From assembly GCA_001873365.1 (NCBI GenBank), contig MNYZ01000111.1:1-64000 (forward strand): a DNA stretch of 64,000 nucleotides. Direction: 5' to 3'. The notes beneath the pieces are model-generated. The model was not told the DNA's origin. It saw nothing but the letters and a program-made list of their open reading frames with translations, and made no database searches. Positions 28,185 through 37,608 of this stretch are shown here, in pieces. The translations under genes were made by a program, and so were the position numbers. The stretch is from Oscillatoriales cyanobacterium CG2_30_40_61. Its GTDB lineage: Bacteria > Cyanobacteriota > Cyanobacteriia > Cyanobacteriales > Microcoleaceae. How positions within the stretch are numbered: position 1 is the first letter of the stretch; every line of letters begins with the position of its first letter.

Positions 28185-29531
28185 TTACTCCGTGGGCGTA
28201 GAATCAAAACGCTCAAGTTTAGCACCCAATTTTCGGAGTTTAGCTTCCAATTGTTCATAACCGCGATCCAAATGTTTTAATCCTTGAATCGTAGTTTCTC
28301 CTTCGGCGGCTAAGGCTGCTAGAACTAAGGAAGCAGAAGCGCGTAAATCCGTCGCTGTCACCGGAGCGCCCGAAAGCAAAGGAACACCTCGGACTAAAAC
28401 CGTATTCCCTTTAACTCGAATATCAGCACCCATGCGACTGAGTTCAGGAACATGACCAAAACGATTTTCAAAGACCGTTTCACTGATCAAACTATTGCCT
28501 TGACACAGCGTTAACAGAGCCATAAAGGGGGCTTGCATATCCGTAGGGAAGCCGGGATAGGGTAGGGTTTCAATATCCGTCGCCTTTAGCTGTTCCCCAG
28601 CCAGAATACTTAAATGGTTTAGCCCTTCCATGCGGATTTTCACACCCATGGCTTTAAGTTTAGCCAGTACAGGAGTTAAATGTCCTGGAATAATCGGGGA
28701 TAGGCTGATTTCAGAGCCTGTAATGGCTCCAGCTATTAAAAAAGTTCCAGCCTCTATTCGATCAGGAATAATCGAATAATCCGCAGAATGCAGACTGGGA
28801 ACCCCAGAAATGATAATAGTTTTACTTCCAGCCCCATGAATTCTCGCTCCCATCGCCCGGCAGAAATTCGCTAAATCGATGACCTCCGGCTCTTGAGCCG
28901 CATTTTCAATAATGGTTTCCCCATCCGCTAAGGTGGCCGCCATCATCAAAGTTTCCGTCGCCCCGACACTGGGATAGTCCAGATAGATGCGAGCACCCTT
29001 GAGCCGAGGGTTAGCCCCCGCTACATGAGCATGAACAATGCCATGATCGATGTGTACTTCCGCACCCAGGGCTTGAAGTCCACGAACATGAAGATCTACA
29101 GGTCTAGCTCCAATAGCACAACCCCCAGGTAAGGGAACCCGGGCTACCCCTAAACGAGCCAATATCGGCCCAATAGCAAAGAAACTGGCCCGCAGTTGGC
29201 TCACCAGTTCATAGGGCGCTTGGGATTCTGATAGCTCACCCGCCTTAATGTCGATGATGTCACCCTGGCGGTCAATTTTCACACCCAAGGCCATGAGAAT
29301 CTCACTCATGCTATTGACATCGGCTAAAGACGGCACATTCCGTAGCCGACAATCTTCGGAACAGAGTAATGCACCCGCCATTAAGACTAAAGCAGAATTT
29401 TTAGCCCCGCTAATTCCCACATGACCTGCTAGGGGTTGACGTCCCCAAATTTTGAGGCTGGACTGGTTAGCGTGGGACGCAGTTGAAACAGTCGATGAAT
29501 GTATACCTAGTGTAATGGGTCTATCCTCCAA
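28185..29531 (-). CDS. murA: UDP-N-acetylglucosamine 1-carboxyvinyltransferase
   Basis: [31 protein letters not shown]...[26 protein letters not shown]...[18 protein letters not shown]. Confidence 0.95.
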   Translation of the reverse strand: MEDRPITLGIHSSTVSTASHANQSSLKIWGRQPLAGHVGISGAKNSALVLMAGALLCSEDCRLRNVPSLADVNSMSEILMALGVKIDRQGDIIDIKAGELSESQAPYELVSQLRASFFAIGPILARLGVARVPLPGGCAIGARPVDLHVRGLQALGAEVHIDHGIVHAHVAGANPRLKGARIYLDYPSVGATETLMMAATLADGETIIENAAQEPEVIDLANFCRAMGARIHGAGSKTIIISGVPSLHSADYSIIPDRIEAGTFLIAGAITGSEISLSPIIPGHLTPVLAKLKAMGVKIRMEGLNHLSILAGEQLKATDIETLPYPGFPTDMQAPFMALLTLCQGNSLISETVFENRFGHVPELSRMGADIRVKGNTVLVRGVPLLSGAPVTATDLRASASLVLAALAAEGETTIQGLKHLDRGYEQLEAKLRKLGAKLERFDSTPTE

Positions 29532-29749
29532 AAATGGGTTGTACGTTTACTTTACTTAGATTTTTTGTTCTGATTCTACCGAAAAGATTCTAAATGTCTA
29601 GGGGTTAGACAAATTTCATTTCCCTTATCAACCCCCAATCAGGCTTGGGGTGGGTTTTATAGAAATATCGTTCTTGGTATATCAAAAGTCTGATCGATTT
29701 TCAAATCCAGTGTAAAAATCTAATTAACACTTAGGAGAAATCAGAACTT

Positions 29750-30835
29750 ATGGAAATCGGTATTCCCAAAGAAATCAAGGATCAGGAATTTAGGGTGGGC
29801 TTAAATCCTGATAGTGTCAGGGTTTGCACAGAAAGAGGTCATCAAGTTTTTGTAGAAATAGGTGCCGGGGAGGGTTCAGGGTTTAGCGATCGCGATTATA
29901 CACGAGCCGGGGCTACAATCGTTAATTCCGCCACGGATGCCTGGAGTCGGGAACTTGTGGTTAAAGTCAAAGAACCTTTACCCCCCGAATATGAATTCAT
30001 CCCCAAAAATCAACTATTGTTTACCTATCTCCATCTGGCCGCCAACCGGGAACTCACAGAAAATTTAATTCAAAGTGGTGTCCAGGCGATCGCCTATGAA
30101 ACCGTAGAACTTCCCGACGGTCGATTACCTTTATTAACACCCATGAGTATCATCGCCGGGCGTTTATCTATTCAGTTTGGCTCCCGTTATTTGGAACGAC
30201 AACAGGGCGGGAGAGGAGTTCTTTTAGCCGGAATTCCAGGAGTAAAAGCTGGAAAAGTTGTAATTTTAGGCGGGGGCGTAGTCGGGACTGAAGCAGCCAG
30301 AATTGCGATCGGAATGGGGGCAAAGGTGCAAATTTTAGATGTCAATTTGGATCGGTTAACTTATTTAGAAACAGTCTTTGGTTCGAGTGTGGAATTACTC
30401 TATAGTCATCCCTCTCAAATTGAAGAAAGTGTTCCTGAAGCTGATTTATTAATTGGTGCGGTTTTAATCCTAGGAAAACGCGCTCCTAAATTAGTTTCTC
30501 GTAATTTAGTCGCCCAAATGCGCCCCGGTTCTGTAATTGTGGATGTAGCAGTGGATCAAGGGGGATGTATTGAAACCCTACGTCCGACCTCTCACACTCA
30601 TCCTACTTATATTGAAGAAGGTGTTGTTCATTATGGGGTTCCCAATATGCCAGGGGCTGTACCTTGGACAGCAACCCAAGCCCTGAATAATAGTACCTTA
30701 CCCTACGTTATTCAGTTAGCCGATCAAGGAATTAAGGCATTAGAATTAAACCCAGTTTTAGCTAAAGGATTAAATGTGGAAAATCATCATTTAGTTCATC
30801 CGGCTGTTCGAGAAGTTTTTCCCGATTTAGTTTAA
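29750..30835 (+). CDS. ald: Alanine dehydrogenase
   Basis: MEIGIPKEIKDQEFRVGLNPDSV...FTYLHLAANRELTENLIQSGVQAIAYETVE...VVILGGGVVGTEAARIAIGMGAKV. Confidence 0.95.
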   Translation: MEIGIPKEIKDQEFRVGLNPDSVRVCTERGHQVFVEIGAGEGSGFSDRDYTRAGATIVNSATDAWSRELVVKVKEPLPPEYEFIPKNQLLFTYLHLAANRELTENLIQSGVQAIAYETVELPDGRLPLLTPMSIIAGRLSIQFGSRYLERQQGGRGVLLAGIPGVKAGKVVILGGGVVGTEAARIAIGMGAKVQILDVNLDRLTYLETVFGSSVELLYSHPSQIEESVPEADLLIGAVLILGKRAPKLVSRNLVAQMRPGSVIVDVAVDQGGCIETLRPTSHTHPTYIEEGVVHYGVPNMPGAVPWTATQALNNSTLPYVIQLADQGIKALELNPVLAKGLNVENHHLVHPAVREVFPDLV

Positions 30836-30863
30836 TTAACCCGATTTACTCATCATTTCTATA

Positions 30864-30889
30864 GAGGGGTAATTCACGAATTACCCCTC
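30864..30889 (+). terminator. Hairpin downstream of ald
   Basis: gaggggtaattcacgaattacccctc: 12 bp perfect stem, 2 nt loop; followed by ccccctattttatttg rather than a clean T tract. Confidence 0.5.
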
Positions 30890-30972
30890 CCCCTATTTTA
30901 TTTGTTTTTATATGAAATCCTTTAATATTTGCAACAAATACTTAATCCGTTGGCTAATCACTTTTTTATATT

Positions 30973-31174
30973 CCCTATTCCCTTGTTACTGAGTGAAGTC
31001 GAAGTATTCCCTATTCCCTATTCCCTTGTTACTGAGCGAAGTCGAAGTATTCCCTATTCCCTATTCCCTATTCCCTATTCCCTATTCCCTATTCCCTATT
31101 CCCTATTCCCTATTCCCTATTCCCTGTTCCCTGTTCCCTGTTCCCTGTTCCCTGTTCCCTGTTCCCTGTTCCCT
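30973..31174. repeat. Heptanucleotide STRR: interrupted block, then 11 x ATTCCCT followed by 7 x GTTCCCT
   Basis: Counted in sequence: 31049-31125 ATTCCCT x11, 31126-31174 GTTCCCT x7; preceded by two copies of cccttgttactgag(t/c)gaagtcgaagt. Confidence 0.95.
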
Positions 31175-31190
31175 CCCTATAGCAATAATT

Positions 31191-32096
31191 TCAGGATTTC
31201 ATATTAGTTTTAGATTTTGGAGATTCATCAGGAATAGTATACTTTAATTCTCCATTTTCTTGAACTTCCACTTTCACACCCAATTTAACTAATTCTTGAA
31301 TTGCTCGTTTTCTCACCAGTTGATCCTGTGTCGCACCATAAACCATCAACCAAGATTGAATACGGATTAATTTATGATCGGGATTTTTTCTTAAAGATTG
31401 GGCAAATTCTCGTAAACGCGGAGAAAAATCTTTGTAGGGCGTTCCCTCTGCCCAATTAGCCGCCATTTCATGGGATTTAATTGTAGCTTTGGTATCCCCG
31501 ATTAATAATAACTCATCAACGCCTTTGGTTCTCCAAACTAACCAAGATAGAGGATTCTTTTCTGGAGAAATCGACTTTAATCCCCCTTCTATCAGTTTAA
31601 CCGTTAAATCCGGTCGTCCTTGGTAAAAAGAAACCGATGTCGATAAAAAATTATACATTTCTACCCAAAGGGGATCATGAGTTACAATCACCTCAAAATA
31701 ATCATCTAACAGTTCATAATCTGTTTTTTCGCGGGCTAGATCATCCCCAAAATATTGCAGAAAGTTTAAAAATGTCCAACTCGCGACTAAATTTCCATAA
31801 CCCAATGAGGGTAAATTTTTCAGTAATTTTAACCGCGCGGCTTCCCGTTGTTTTTCTTGTTGAGCCGCGCTCCTCGCCTCTGGATCTGGTGGTGTCGTTT
31901 GTACCCGAGAAACTTCTAACCCATCTGGAGCATAGAGTTGTACAGCCATAACCCCAACTAAGGCAATGCCAGCGATCGCCGTCGGGATCAGAAAGGAAAA
32001 TCCTTTTCCCAAAGCAGACTTAACTGAAAGATTAACCACAATTATTGCTATAATTTCTGCTGCGGTTGCCATAATAGCATGAATTTTTTTACCCAA
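31191..32096 (-). CDS. Hypothetical membrane-anchored protein
   Basis: Hydrophobic N-terminus and long well-formed ORF. Confidence 0.7.
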   Translation of the reverse strand: MGKKIHAIMATAAEIIAIIVVNLSVKSALGKGFSFLIPTAIAGIALVGVMAVQLYAPDGLEVSRVQTTPPDPEARSAAQQEKQREAARLKLLKNLPSLGYGNLVASWTFLNFLQYFGDDLAREKTDYELLDDYFEVIVTHDPLWVEMYNFLSTSVSFYQGRPDLTVKLIEGGLKSISPEKNPLSWLVWRTKGVDELLLIGDTKATIKSHEMAANWAEGTPYKDFSPRLREFAQSLRKNPDHKLIRIQSWLMVYGATQDQLVRKRAIQELVKLGVKVEVQENGELKYTIPDESPKSKTNMKS

Positions 32097-32476
32097 TTTG
32101 AAAAACTCAAGTTAAACTTTTATAGAGGCGATCGGTAGGGGCGACTGATTCTTTGATCTATATCAATCAACGATATTAACCCTACCCATGACATTCTGAG
32201 TCAGGCTATAATCGCAGTAGCAAAAACAATTTAATTCAGGAAAATCCACGCGGTATCATGAAGGAGCAACAAGAGGCTTTTTTCAGGCAACGGTTTTGCC
32301 TTCCCTAAATTTGGCACTAGGGTCAGATTAGGGTAAACAGTAAAGATGATCAATCTTAACAAGTTTTCTCCTTTTGCGAGCCCAACTCAGAATCAGATCA
32401 CTTTAAAATTAAATCTAGGCTTTCATTCCTAACTCCAACCAGAAGTTAAGGATATCAAGCGATATAGGGAGACTCA

Positions 32477-33775
32477 ATGAATCAAAACGTGAAAGGCTTT
32501 TCTGTACTCCGTCAGGCTTTATTTACAGGCGCGATCGCAGCCGTTACCGCTTTCGTCATGCCCGCTTGGAGCAGTAGCGTCAGTACCACCCTCAAAGATA
32601 GTCCTAAAGCCGTATTGGATGAGGCCTGGCAGATTGTTTTTCGAGAATTTGTCGATGGCGAGTTTAATAAAGTCAACTGGCAAGCCCAAAGGGAAGAACT
32701 CCTGAGCAAAAACTATACCTCCCGGGAAGAAGCGTATACCGCTCTGCGAAAAGCCCTAGAAAAACTCCAAGATCCCTATACTCGCTTCATGGATCCCAAA
32801 CAGTATGAAGCGTTAACCAATCAAACGGCCGGGGAACTTTCCGGGGTGGGAATGCAGTTGACCCTGGACGAAAAAACCAAAGCCATTACCGTGGTCGAAC
32901 CGATTAAAAATTCTCCCGCCATTAAAGCCGGAATTTTGCCCGGAGATCGGGTGCTTTCTATTGATGGAGTTTCCACCGAGGGAATGACTGTCGAACAAGC
33001 GGCTAATAAAATTCGGGGGTCTGTCGGCACAAATGTCAGTTTACGCATTGGACGGCAAGGACAAAAAGAATTTGATTTGACCCTGACTCGCGCCCGCATT
33101 CAATTGGAAACCGTGACCTATCGGGTCAATAACGAAGGAAATCGCAAAATCGGTTATATTCAACTGCGGGAATTTAATTCCCATGCAGCCGAACAAATGC
33201 AATCCGCAATTCAAGCCTTAACTAAAGAGAATGTTCAGGCTTTTGTGTTGGATTTACGCGGAAATCCAGGGGGATTATTGCGTACGAGTATTGATATTGC
33301 CCGGATGTGGATGGATACCGGGGCAATTGTGAGTACCGTTGATCGCAATGGCAAAACCCAGGAAATTCGCAACAACCGCACCTCGATCACAAAATTACCT
33401 GTTGTCGTGTTAGTCGATGGTAATTCCGCTAGTGCCAGTGAAATTTTAGCCGGAGCATTGAAGGATAATCAACGGGGTGTGGTGATGGGAACTCAAACCT
33501 TTGGCAAGGCTTTAGTCCAATCGGTGTTTTCCCTTTCTGATGGTTCCGGGTTGGCGGTGACGATCGCCCATTATTACACACCTAATGGTATTGATATTAG
33601 CCATAAAGGGGTCACTCCTGATGTTAAGGTCGATATCTCCGATGATCAGAAAAAACAATTGGTCACTGATCCGAAGTTAATCGGGACATCCCAAGATCCT
33701 TTTTACGCCAAAGCTATTTCTATTCTGGCGGGGCTGGGTGGAAATCGACCCTTAGCCATTAACGAGTCTAAGTAA
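32477..33775 (+). CDS. S41 carboxyl-terminal processing protease with PDZ domain
   Basis: AWQIVFREFVDGEFNKVNWQAQREELLSKNYTSREEAYTALRKALEKLQDPYTRFMDP...LDLRGNPGGLLRTSIDIA...LVDGNSASASEILAGALKDNQRGVVMGTQTFGKALVQ. Confidence 0.94.
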   Translation: MNQNVKGFSVLRQALFTGAIAAVTAFVMPAWSSSVSTTLKDSPKAVLDEAWQIVFREFVDGEFNKVNWQAQREELLSKNYTSREEAYTALRKALEKLQDPYTRFMDPKQYEALTNQTAGELSGVGMQLTLDEKTKAITVVEPIKNSPAIKAGILPGDRVLSIDGVSTEGMTVEQAANKIRGSVGTNVSLRIGRQGQKEFDLTLTRARIQLETVTYRVNNEGNRKIGYIQLREFNSHAAEQMQSAIQALTKENVQAFVLDLRGNPGGLLRTSIDIARMWMDTGAIVSTVDRNGKTQEIRNNRTSITKLPVVVLVDGNSASASEILAGALKDNQRGVVMGTQTFGKALVQSVFSLSDGSGLAVTIAHYYTPNGIDISHKGVTPDVKVDISDDQKKQLVTDPKLIGTSQDPFYAKAISILAGLGGNRPLAINESK

Positions 33776-33782
33776 CATTGAC

Positions 33783-33811
33783 AATCCCCCGGATAGAATT
33801 CGGGGGATTTT
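33783..33811 (+). terminator. Intrinsic terminator-like hairpin after the S41 protease
   Basis: aatcccccg gatagaatt cgggggatttt. Confidence 0.7.
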
Positions 33812-33924
33812 GGGTTCAACGAGAATCCATATCTAAACTCATAACTGAATTTAAACAGTTTATTAGAAAGTTTAGCTAACCCGGCAAATAAGAAAATAAA
33901 AATATATTAAGGAAAAACTTAACT

Positions 33925-34167
33925 ATGAAACTAAAACTAAAATCCACAGTAGATGCCGAAGGTAAGTTATTTTTACAACTTCCTCAAGCATTCGCCAATC
34001 AAGAATTAGAAATTATTATTGATTCTGTTAAAGAAAAAATGCTAACACCGGAAGAATTAGGCTATCCGGCTGATTTTTTTGAGAGAACTGCTGGCCAATG
34101 GCAAGGAGAACTTTTAGTTAGAGAAAATTTAGTTGCTTGCGACAAAAGAATTTGGGATATTGAATAA
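33925..34167 (+). CDS. VapB-like antitoxin
   Basis: KSTVDAEGKLFLQLPQAFANQELEIIIDSV...TPEELGYPADFFERTAGQWQGE; directly followed by a PIN ORF. Confidence 0.75.
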   Translation: MKLKLKSTVDAEGKLFLQLPQAFANQELEIIIDSVKEKMLTPEELGYPADFFERTAGQWQGELLVRENLVACDKRIWDIE

Positions 34168-34169
34168 TA

Positions 34170-34565
34170 ATGTACTTGCTAGACACGAATACTTGTATTC
34201 AATATTTAACCGGACGTAGTGACAATGTAATCAATAAGTTCAAGACAACTGCTCGTCAAAATATTTATTTATGTGATGTTGTTAAATCAGAATTGTACTA
34301 TGGTGCTTTTCGTAGTGTTAAAAAAGAACAAAATCTGGCTTTATATGAGTTATTTTTCTCCCAATATATGAGCTTGCCTTTTGATGGAAAATCAGCTAGA
34401 ATTTATGGAGAGATTCGTTCTGAGTTGTCTAAACTGGGAACTCCTATCGGTGCTTATGATTTCCAAATTGCTGCTATCGCATTAGCTAATAATCTTATTT
34501 TAGTCACTCATAATACCAGAGAATTTCAAAGAATTGAAAATTTGCAAATTGAAGATTGGGAATGA
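34170..34565 (+). CDS. VapC-like PIN toxin
   Basis: MYLLDTNTCIQYLTGRSDNVINKF...VVKSELYYGAFRS...PIGAYDFQIAAIALANNLILVTHNTREFQRI. Confidence 0.93.
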   Translation: MYLLDTNTCIQYLTGRSDNVINKFKTTARQNIYLCDVVKSELYYGAFRSVKKEQNLALYELFFSQYMSLPFDGKSARIYGEIRSELSKLGTPIGAYDFQIAAIALANNLILVTHNTREFQRIENLQIEDWE

Positions 34566-34744
34566 AATAAAATGAATGAATAATAATGATTCAAAAAAAG
34601 TATAACTATAAAAAATAGCCGATAAACTGGGCTTTTAGATGCTCAAGCTAGTTGAACGAATATGGCAGTCTCCATGTTAAAATAAATCTAACTATTGTTA
34701 AAATTTTCTACCCCCTCCCATTTTTCAATCCGAGCGCAAAAAAC

Positions 34745-37486
34745 GTGAATCCAAGCCTTGAAGACTTAATCCAATCAGCGATCGCCGATTTAGATTTAGG
34801 AAATCTGCGAGAAGCTCATCAGACAATCTCGCAAATTTTAGCGTTAGATCCTGATCGGGCTCAAACCTATAAAATTTTAGGGGATTGGTATGAAGTACAA
34901 GGACTATTTCCAGAAGCCATTTCCGCCTATCAAAAAGCTATTGAATTAGACCCTAATTTTGTTGAAGCCCATGGCTATTTAGCTCAGGTTTTTCGTAATA
35001 CCGGAGAGTTTGAACAAGCATTTTTATCCTATAAAAAAGCTCTTAATCTTCGTCCTGGTTGGACAGAATTATATTTTCAATGGGGTCAGGCTTATTTGTG
35101 GAGTGGAGATATTCCCAAGGCGATTCGATGCTATCAAAAAACCTTAGAACAAAACCCTAATCATGTTCATGCCTATTTTGCCTTAGCCATGGCCTACGGG
35201 CAGTTGGGAGAGACAAAACGGGCGATCGCTCTCTATCAGCGAGTGATTCAACTTCAGCCTAATTTAGCAAATGCCTATAATAATTTAGGGTGTTTATTAT
35301 TTTCAAAAAATGATTATGATGGAGCATTGGAAGCCTGGAATAACTCCTTAATTTATAATAAAAATAAAACCGAAAATTCTTTAATCTATAATAATATTGG
35401 TCAGGTATTTGCAGCCCAAGGTAAAACAAAAGAAGCAATTAAAGCCTATTATCAAGCATTGGAAATTAAAGATGACTTTCCTCTTGTTTATACTAATCTA
35501 GGAAAAATTCTTCAACAACAAAATCAGCATAAAAATGCAGTTTATTACTTTAAAAAAGTTATTGAATTAGAACCTAATAATCTATTTGCCTACACCGACT
35601 GTGGAGCTTCTTTACTTAATTTAGGAAGACTTGATGGAGCTTTGAGTTGTTTTAAAAAGGTGATTGATCTCGAACCTAAATTTGTAGATAGTTACTGTCA
35701 GGGAGTGCAGAAATCTTCGGGATTTGATGAATTGTCTTTAGCCAGAAAGTCCTGTGCTGATTTTCTCACGGCTTTACAAAAACAGGATAATGGGGATAAA
35801 ACAGTCTATGAACATCTCTATCAAACCTATCTGTATCTGGGAAATACCTTAACTATTTACGGCAAATTTGATCAGGCGGTGGGTTACTATCAAAAAGCTG
35901 CACAAATTCAACCCTATTCAGTAGATATTTATCTAAAATTAGGCAATTGTCTATTCAAAAATAAACAATTCAATCCGGCTTTAACGGTTTATCAAACGGC
36001 TCACAGTTTACTCCAACAGTCATCTACTTTTTACCCAACTCAGTTACTAGAAGTTAATTTGCAATTGGGCAGAATTCTGGAAAAACAAGGATATTGGGAG
36101 TCTGCTACCGACTACTATAGTCAGGTTTTGCAGATGCAGCAAGATAGTCGGTTTCAGTCGTGGATTATTAACTCTCCCTCAACCTTAACTTTATTGCAAG
36201 AATGGGCGAATGCTCCCTATATTCAAGGGACGGAAATTCCCCAAGGGGTTTGTAATTCAACCCTAACCTGGCTAAAAAATAGTAATTTACAGGATAGTAA
36301 TTATTGTGATCTATCAGGATTATCCGGTACACAGGAATACGGTCAACAGCCACCCTCTAAGCCGAATCAATGTGGGGGTTTAGATTGTGAAGCCTGTCTC
36401 AAGGGTGTGTTCAAATGTTTTCAGTGGCAGAATTTGGGACAGGGAATTCAAAAAGCTTTGAAGTCGAAAAATAATAGAGTTTCAACGCCTTTATTTGTGG
36501 CCGTTATTCCCAATGGACGAGCCTGGATTGTTCCCCAACAGAATTATTGGCTGGTTTGTAAAGCGATCGCGATTATTACACCGGATAACCAACTATTAGC
36601 CGATGTTTCTAGGGAATATCCGGCCCCCCTGCCCGGTTGTCCCAGCTATGACCCCCAACAGCATCAAGTGTTTCACCAGGAACAATTACCCCCCCTACAA
36701 CAGATTGAAGGTCGGGTGGCGGTGTTGTCCGGGTTGTCGGGAAATGTCTATTTTCATTGGATGGTGGATATTTTACCAAGACTGGAATTGCTGCGCCAAA
36801 GTGGGATTAAGTTCGATCAAATTGATTGGTTTTTAGTCAATAGTTACCAAGCACCCTTTCAACGGGAAACCCTAACTCGCCTAGGAATTCCTGAGTTTAA
36901 AATCCTCGAAAGTGATCGGTTTCCCCATATTCAGGCACAGCAATTAATTGTTCCCTCCTGGACAGGATATATGGGATGGTTGCAACCTTGGGCGATTGAT
37001 ACTTTACGCCGTTGGTTTCTCCCTAAAAGTCAAAATCTGGGGAGAAATTATCCCGAACGAATTTATATTAGTCGGGGAAATGCGAGTTATCGTCGGATTT
37101 TAAATGAGAAAAATGTGATTGAAACCTTACGTCCTTGGGGTTTTGTGACCGTACAACTCGAAACCCTATCTTTTGGGGAACAGGTGGCTTTGTTTGCTCA
37201 GGCTAAGGTGATTATGGGCGCCCATGGTAGCGGTTTAACTAATATTCTGTTTTGTCAACCGGGAACCCAAGTGATTGAGTGGATGTCGCCCCACTATAAT
37301 CGTCATTATTATTGGGTGATTAGTCAATATCTGGGATTAGAACATTATTGTTTGACGGGGGAAGGCTTTTCTTGCTATCCCCTCCGGGGGTTGATGTATC
37401 AAAATCCCCTGACCGAAGATATTTGGTTAAATCTGATTTCCCTGAAACGGCTATTAGAAATACTATTTGTAGGGAAACTGCGGTAG
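34745..37486 (+). CDS. TPR protein with C-terminal family 61 glycosyltransferase domain (DUF563)
   Basis: Possible GTG start at 34745 (VNPSLEDLIQSAIADLDLG); TPR array; GNVYFHWMVDILPRLELLRQSG...IYISRGNASYRRILNE...AKVIMGAHGSGLTNILFCQPGTQVIEW. Confidence 0.88.
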   Translation: MNPSLEDLIQSAIADLDLGNLREAHQTISQILALDPDRAQTYKILGDWYEVQGLFPEAISAYQKAIELDPNFVEAHGYLAQVFRNTGEFEQAFLSYKKALNLRPGWTELYFQWGQAYLWSGDIPKAIRCYQKTLEQNPNHVHAYFALAMAYGQLGETKRAIALYQRVIQLQPNLANAYNNLGCLLFSKNDYDGALEAWNNSLIYNKNKTENSLIYNNIGQVFAAQGKTKEAIKAYYQALEIKDDFPLVYTNLGKILQQQNQHKNAVYYFKKVIELEPNNLFAYTDCGASLLNLGRLDGALSCFKKVIDLEPKFVDSYCQGVQKSSGFDELSLARKSCADFLTALQKQDNGDKTVYEHLYQTYLYLGNTLTIYGKFDQAVGYYQKAAQIQPYSVDIYLKLGNCLFKNKQFNPALTVYQTAHSLLQQSSTFYPTQLLEVNLQLGRILEKQGYWESATDYYSQVLQMQQDSRFQSWIINSPSTLTLLQEWANAPYIQGTEIPQGVCNSTLTWLKNSNLQDSNYCDLSGLSGTQEYGQQPPSKPNQCGGLDCEACLKGVFKCFQWQNLGQGIQKALKSKNNRVSTPLFVAVIPNGRAWIVPQQNYWLVCKAIAIITPDNQLLADVSREYPAPLPGCPSYDPQQHQVFHQEQLPPLQQIEGRVAVLSGLSGNVYFHWMVDILPRLELLRQSGIKFDQIDWFLVNSYQAPFQRETLTRLGIPEFKILESDRFPHIQAQQLIVPSWTGYMGWLQPWAIDTLRRWFLPKSQNLGRNYPERIYISRGNASYRRILNEKNVIETLRPWGFVTVQLETLSFGEQVALFAQAKVIMGAHGSGLTNILFCQPGTQVIEWMSPHYNRHYYWVISQYLGLEHYCLTGEGFSCYPLRGLMYQNPLTEDIWLNLISLKRLLEILFVGKLR

Positions 37487-37510
37487 GGGCGAATGGCCAT
37501 TCGCCCCTAC
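37483..37510. repeat. 28 bp perfect palindrome containing the stop codon of the GT61 gene
   Basis: gtaggggcgaatgg|ccattcgcccctac. Confidence 0.92.
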
Positions 37511-37608
37511 TGGGTTTAAGCTTCAAAAATCTGATAGTTGAAACCCAAAACCCGATAGAATTAGGTTTGGGAAGATCCCTATTGAGTGTCAGCAACAGCA
37601 AACCAACT

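Noticed and set aside
29630-29660. Hairpin cccccaatcaggcttggggtgggtttt
   Set aside because: Terminator-like, but lies between divergent murA and ald so no gene ends here; function unclear.
30973-31174. Possible CRISPR-like array
   Set aside because: Unit is 7 bp with no spacers; a simple tandem repeat.
30929-31247. Two ORFs of repeated SLFPIPY peptide
   Set aside because: Translation of the heptanucleotide STRR array; low complexity, no coding support.
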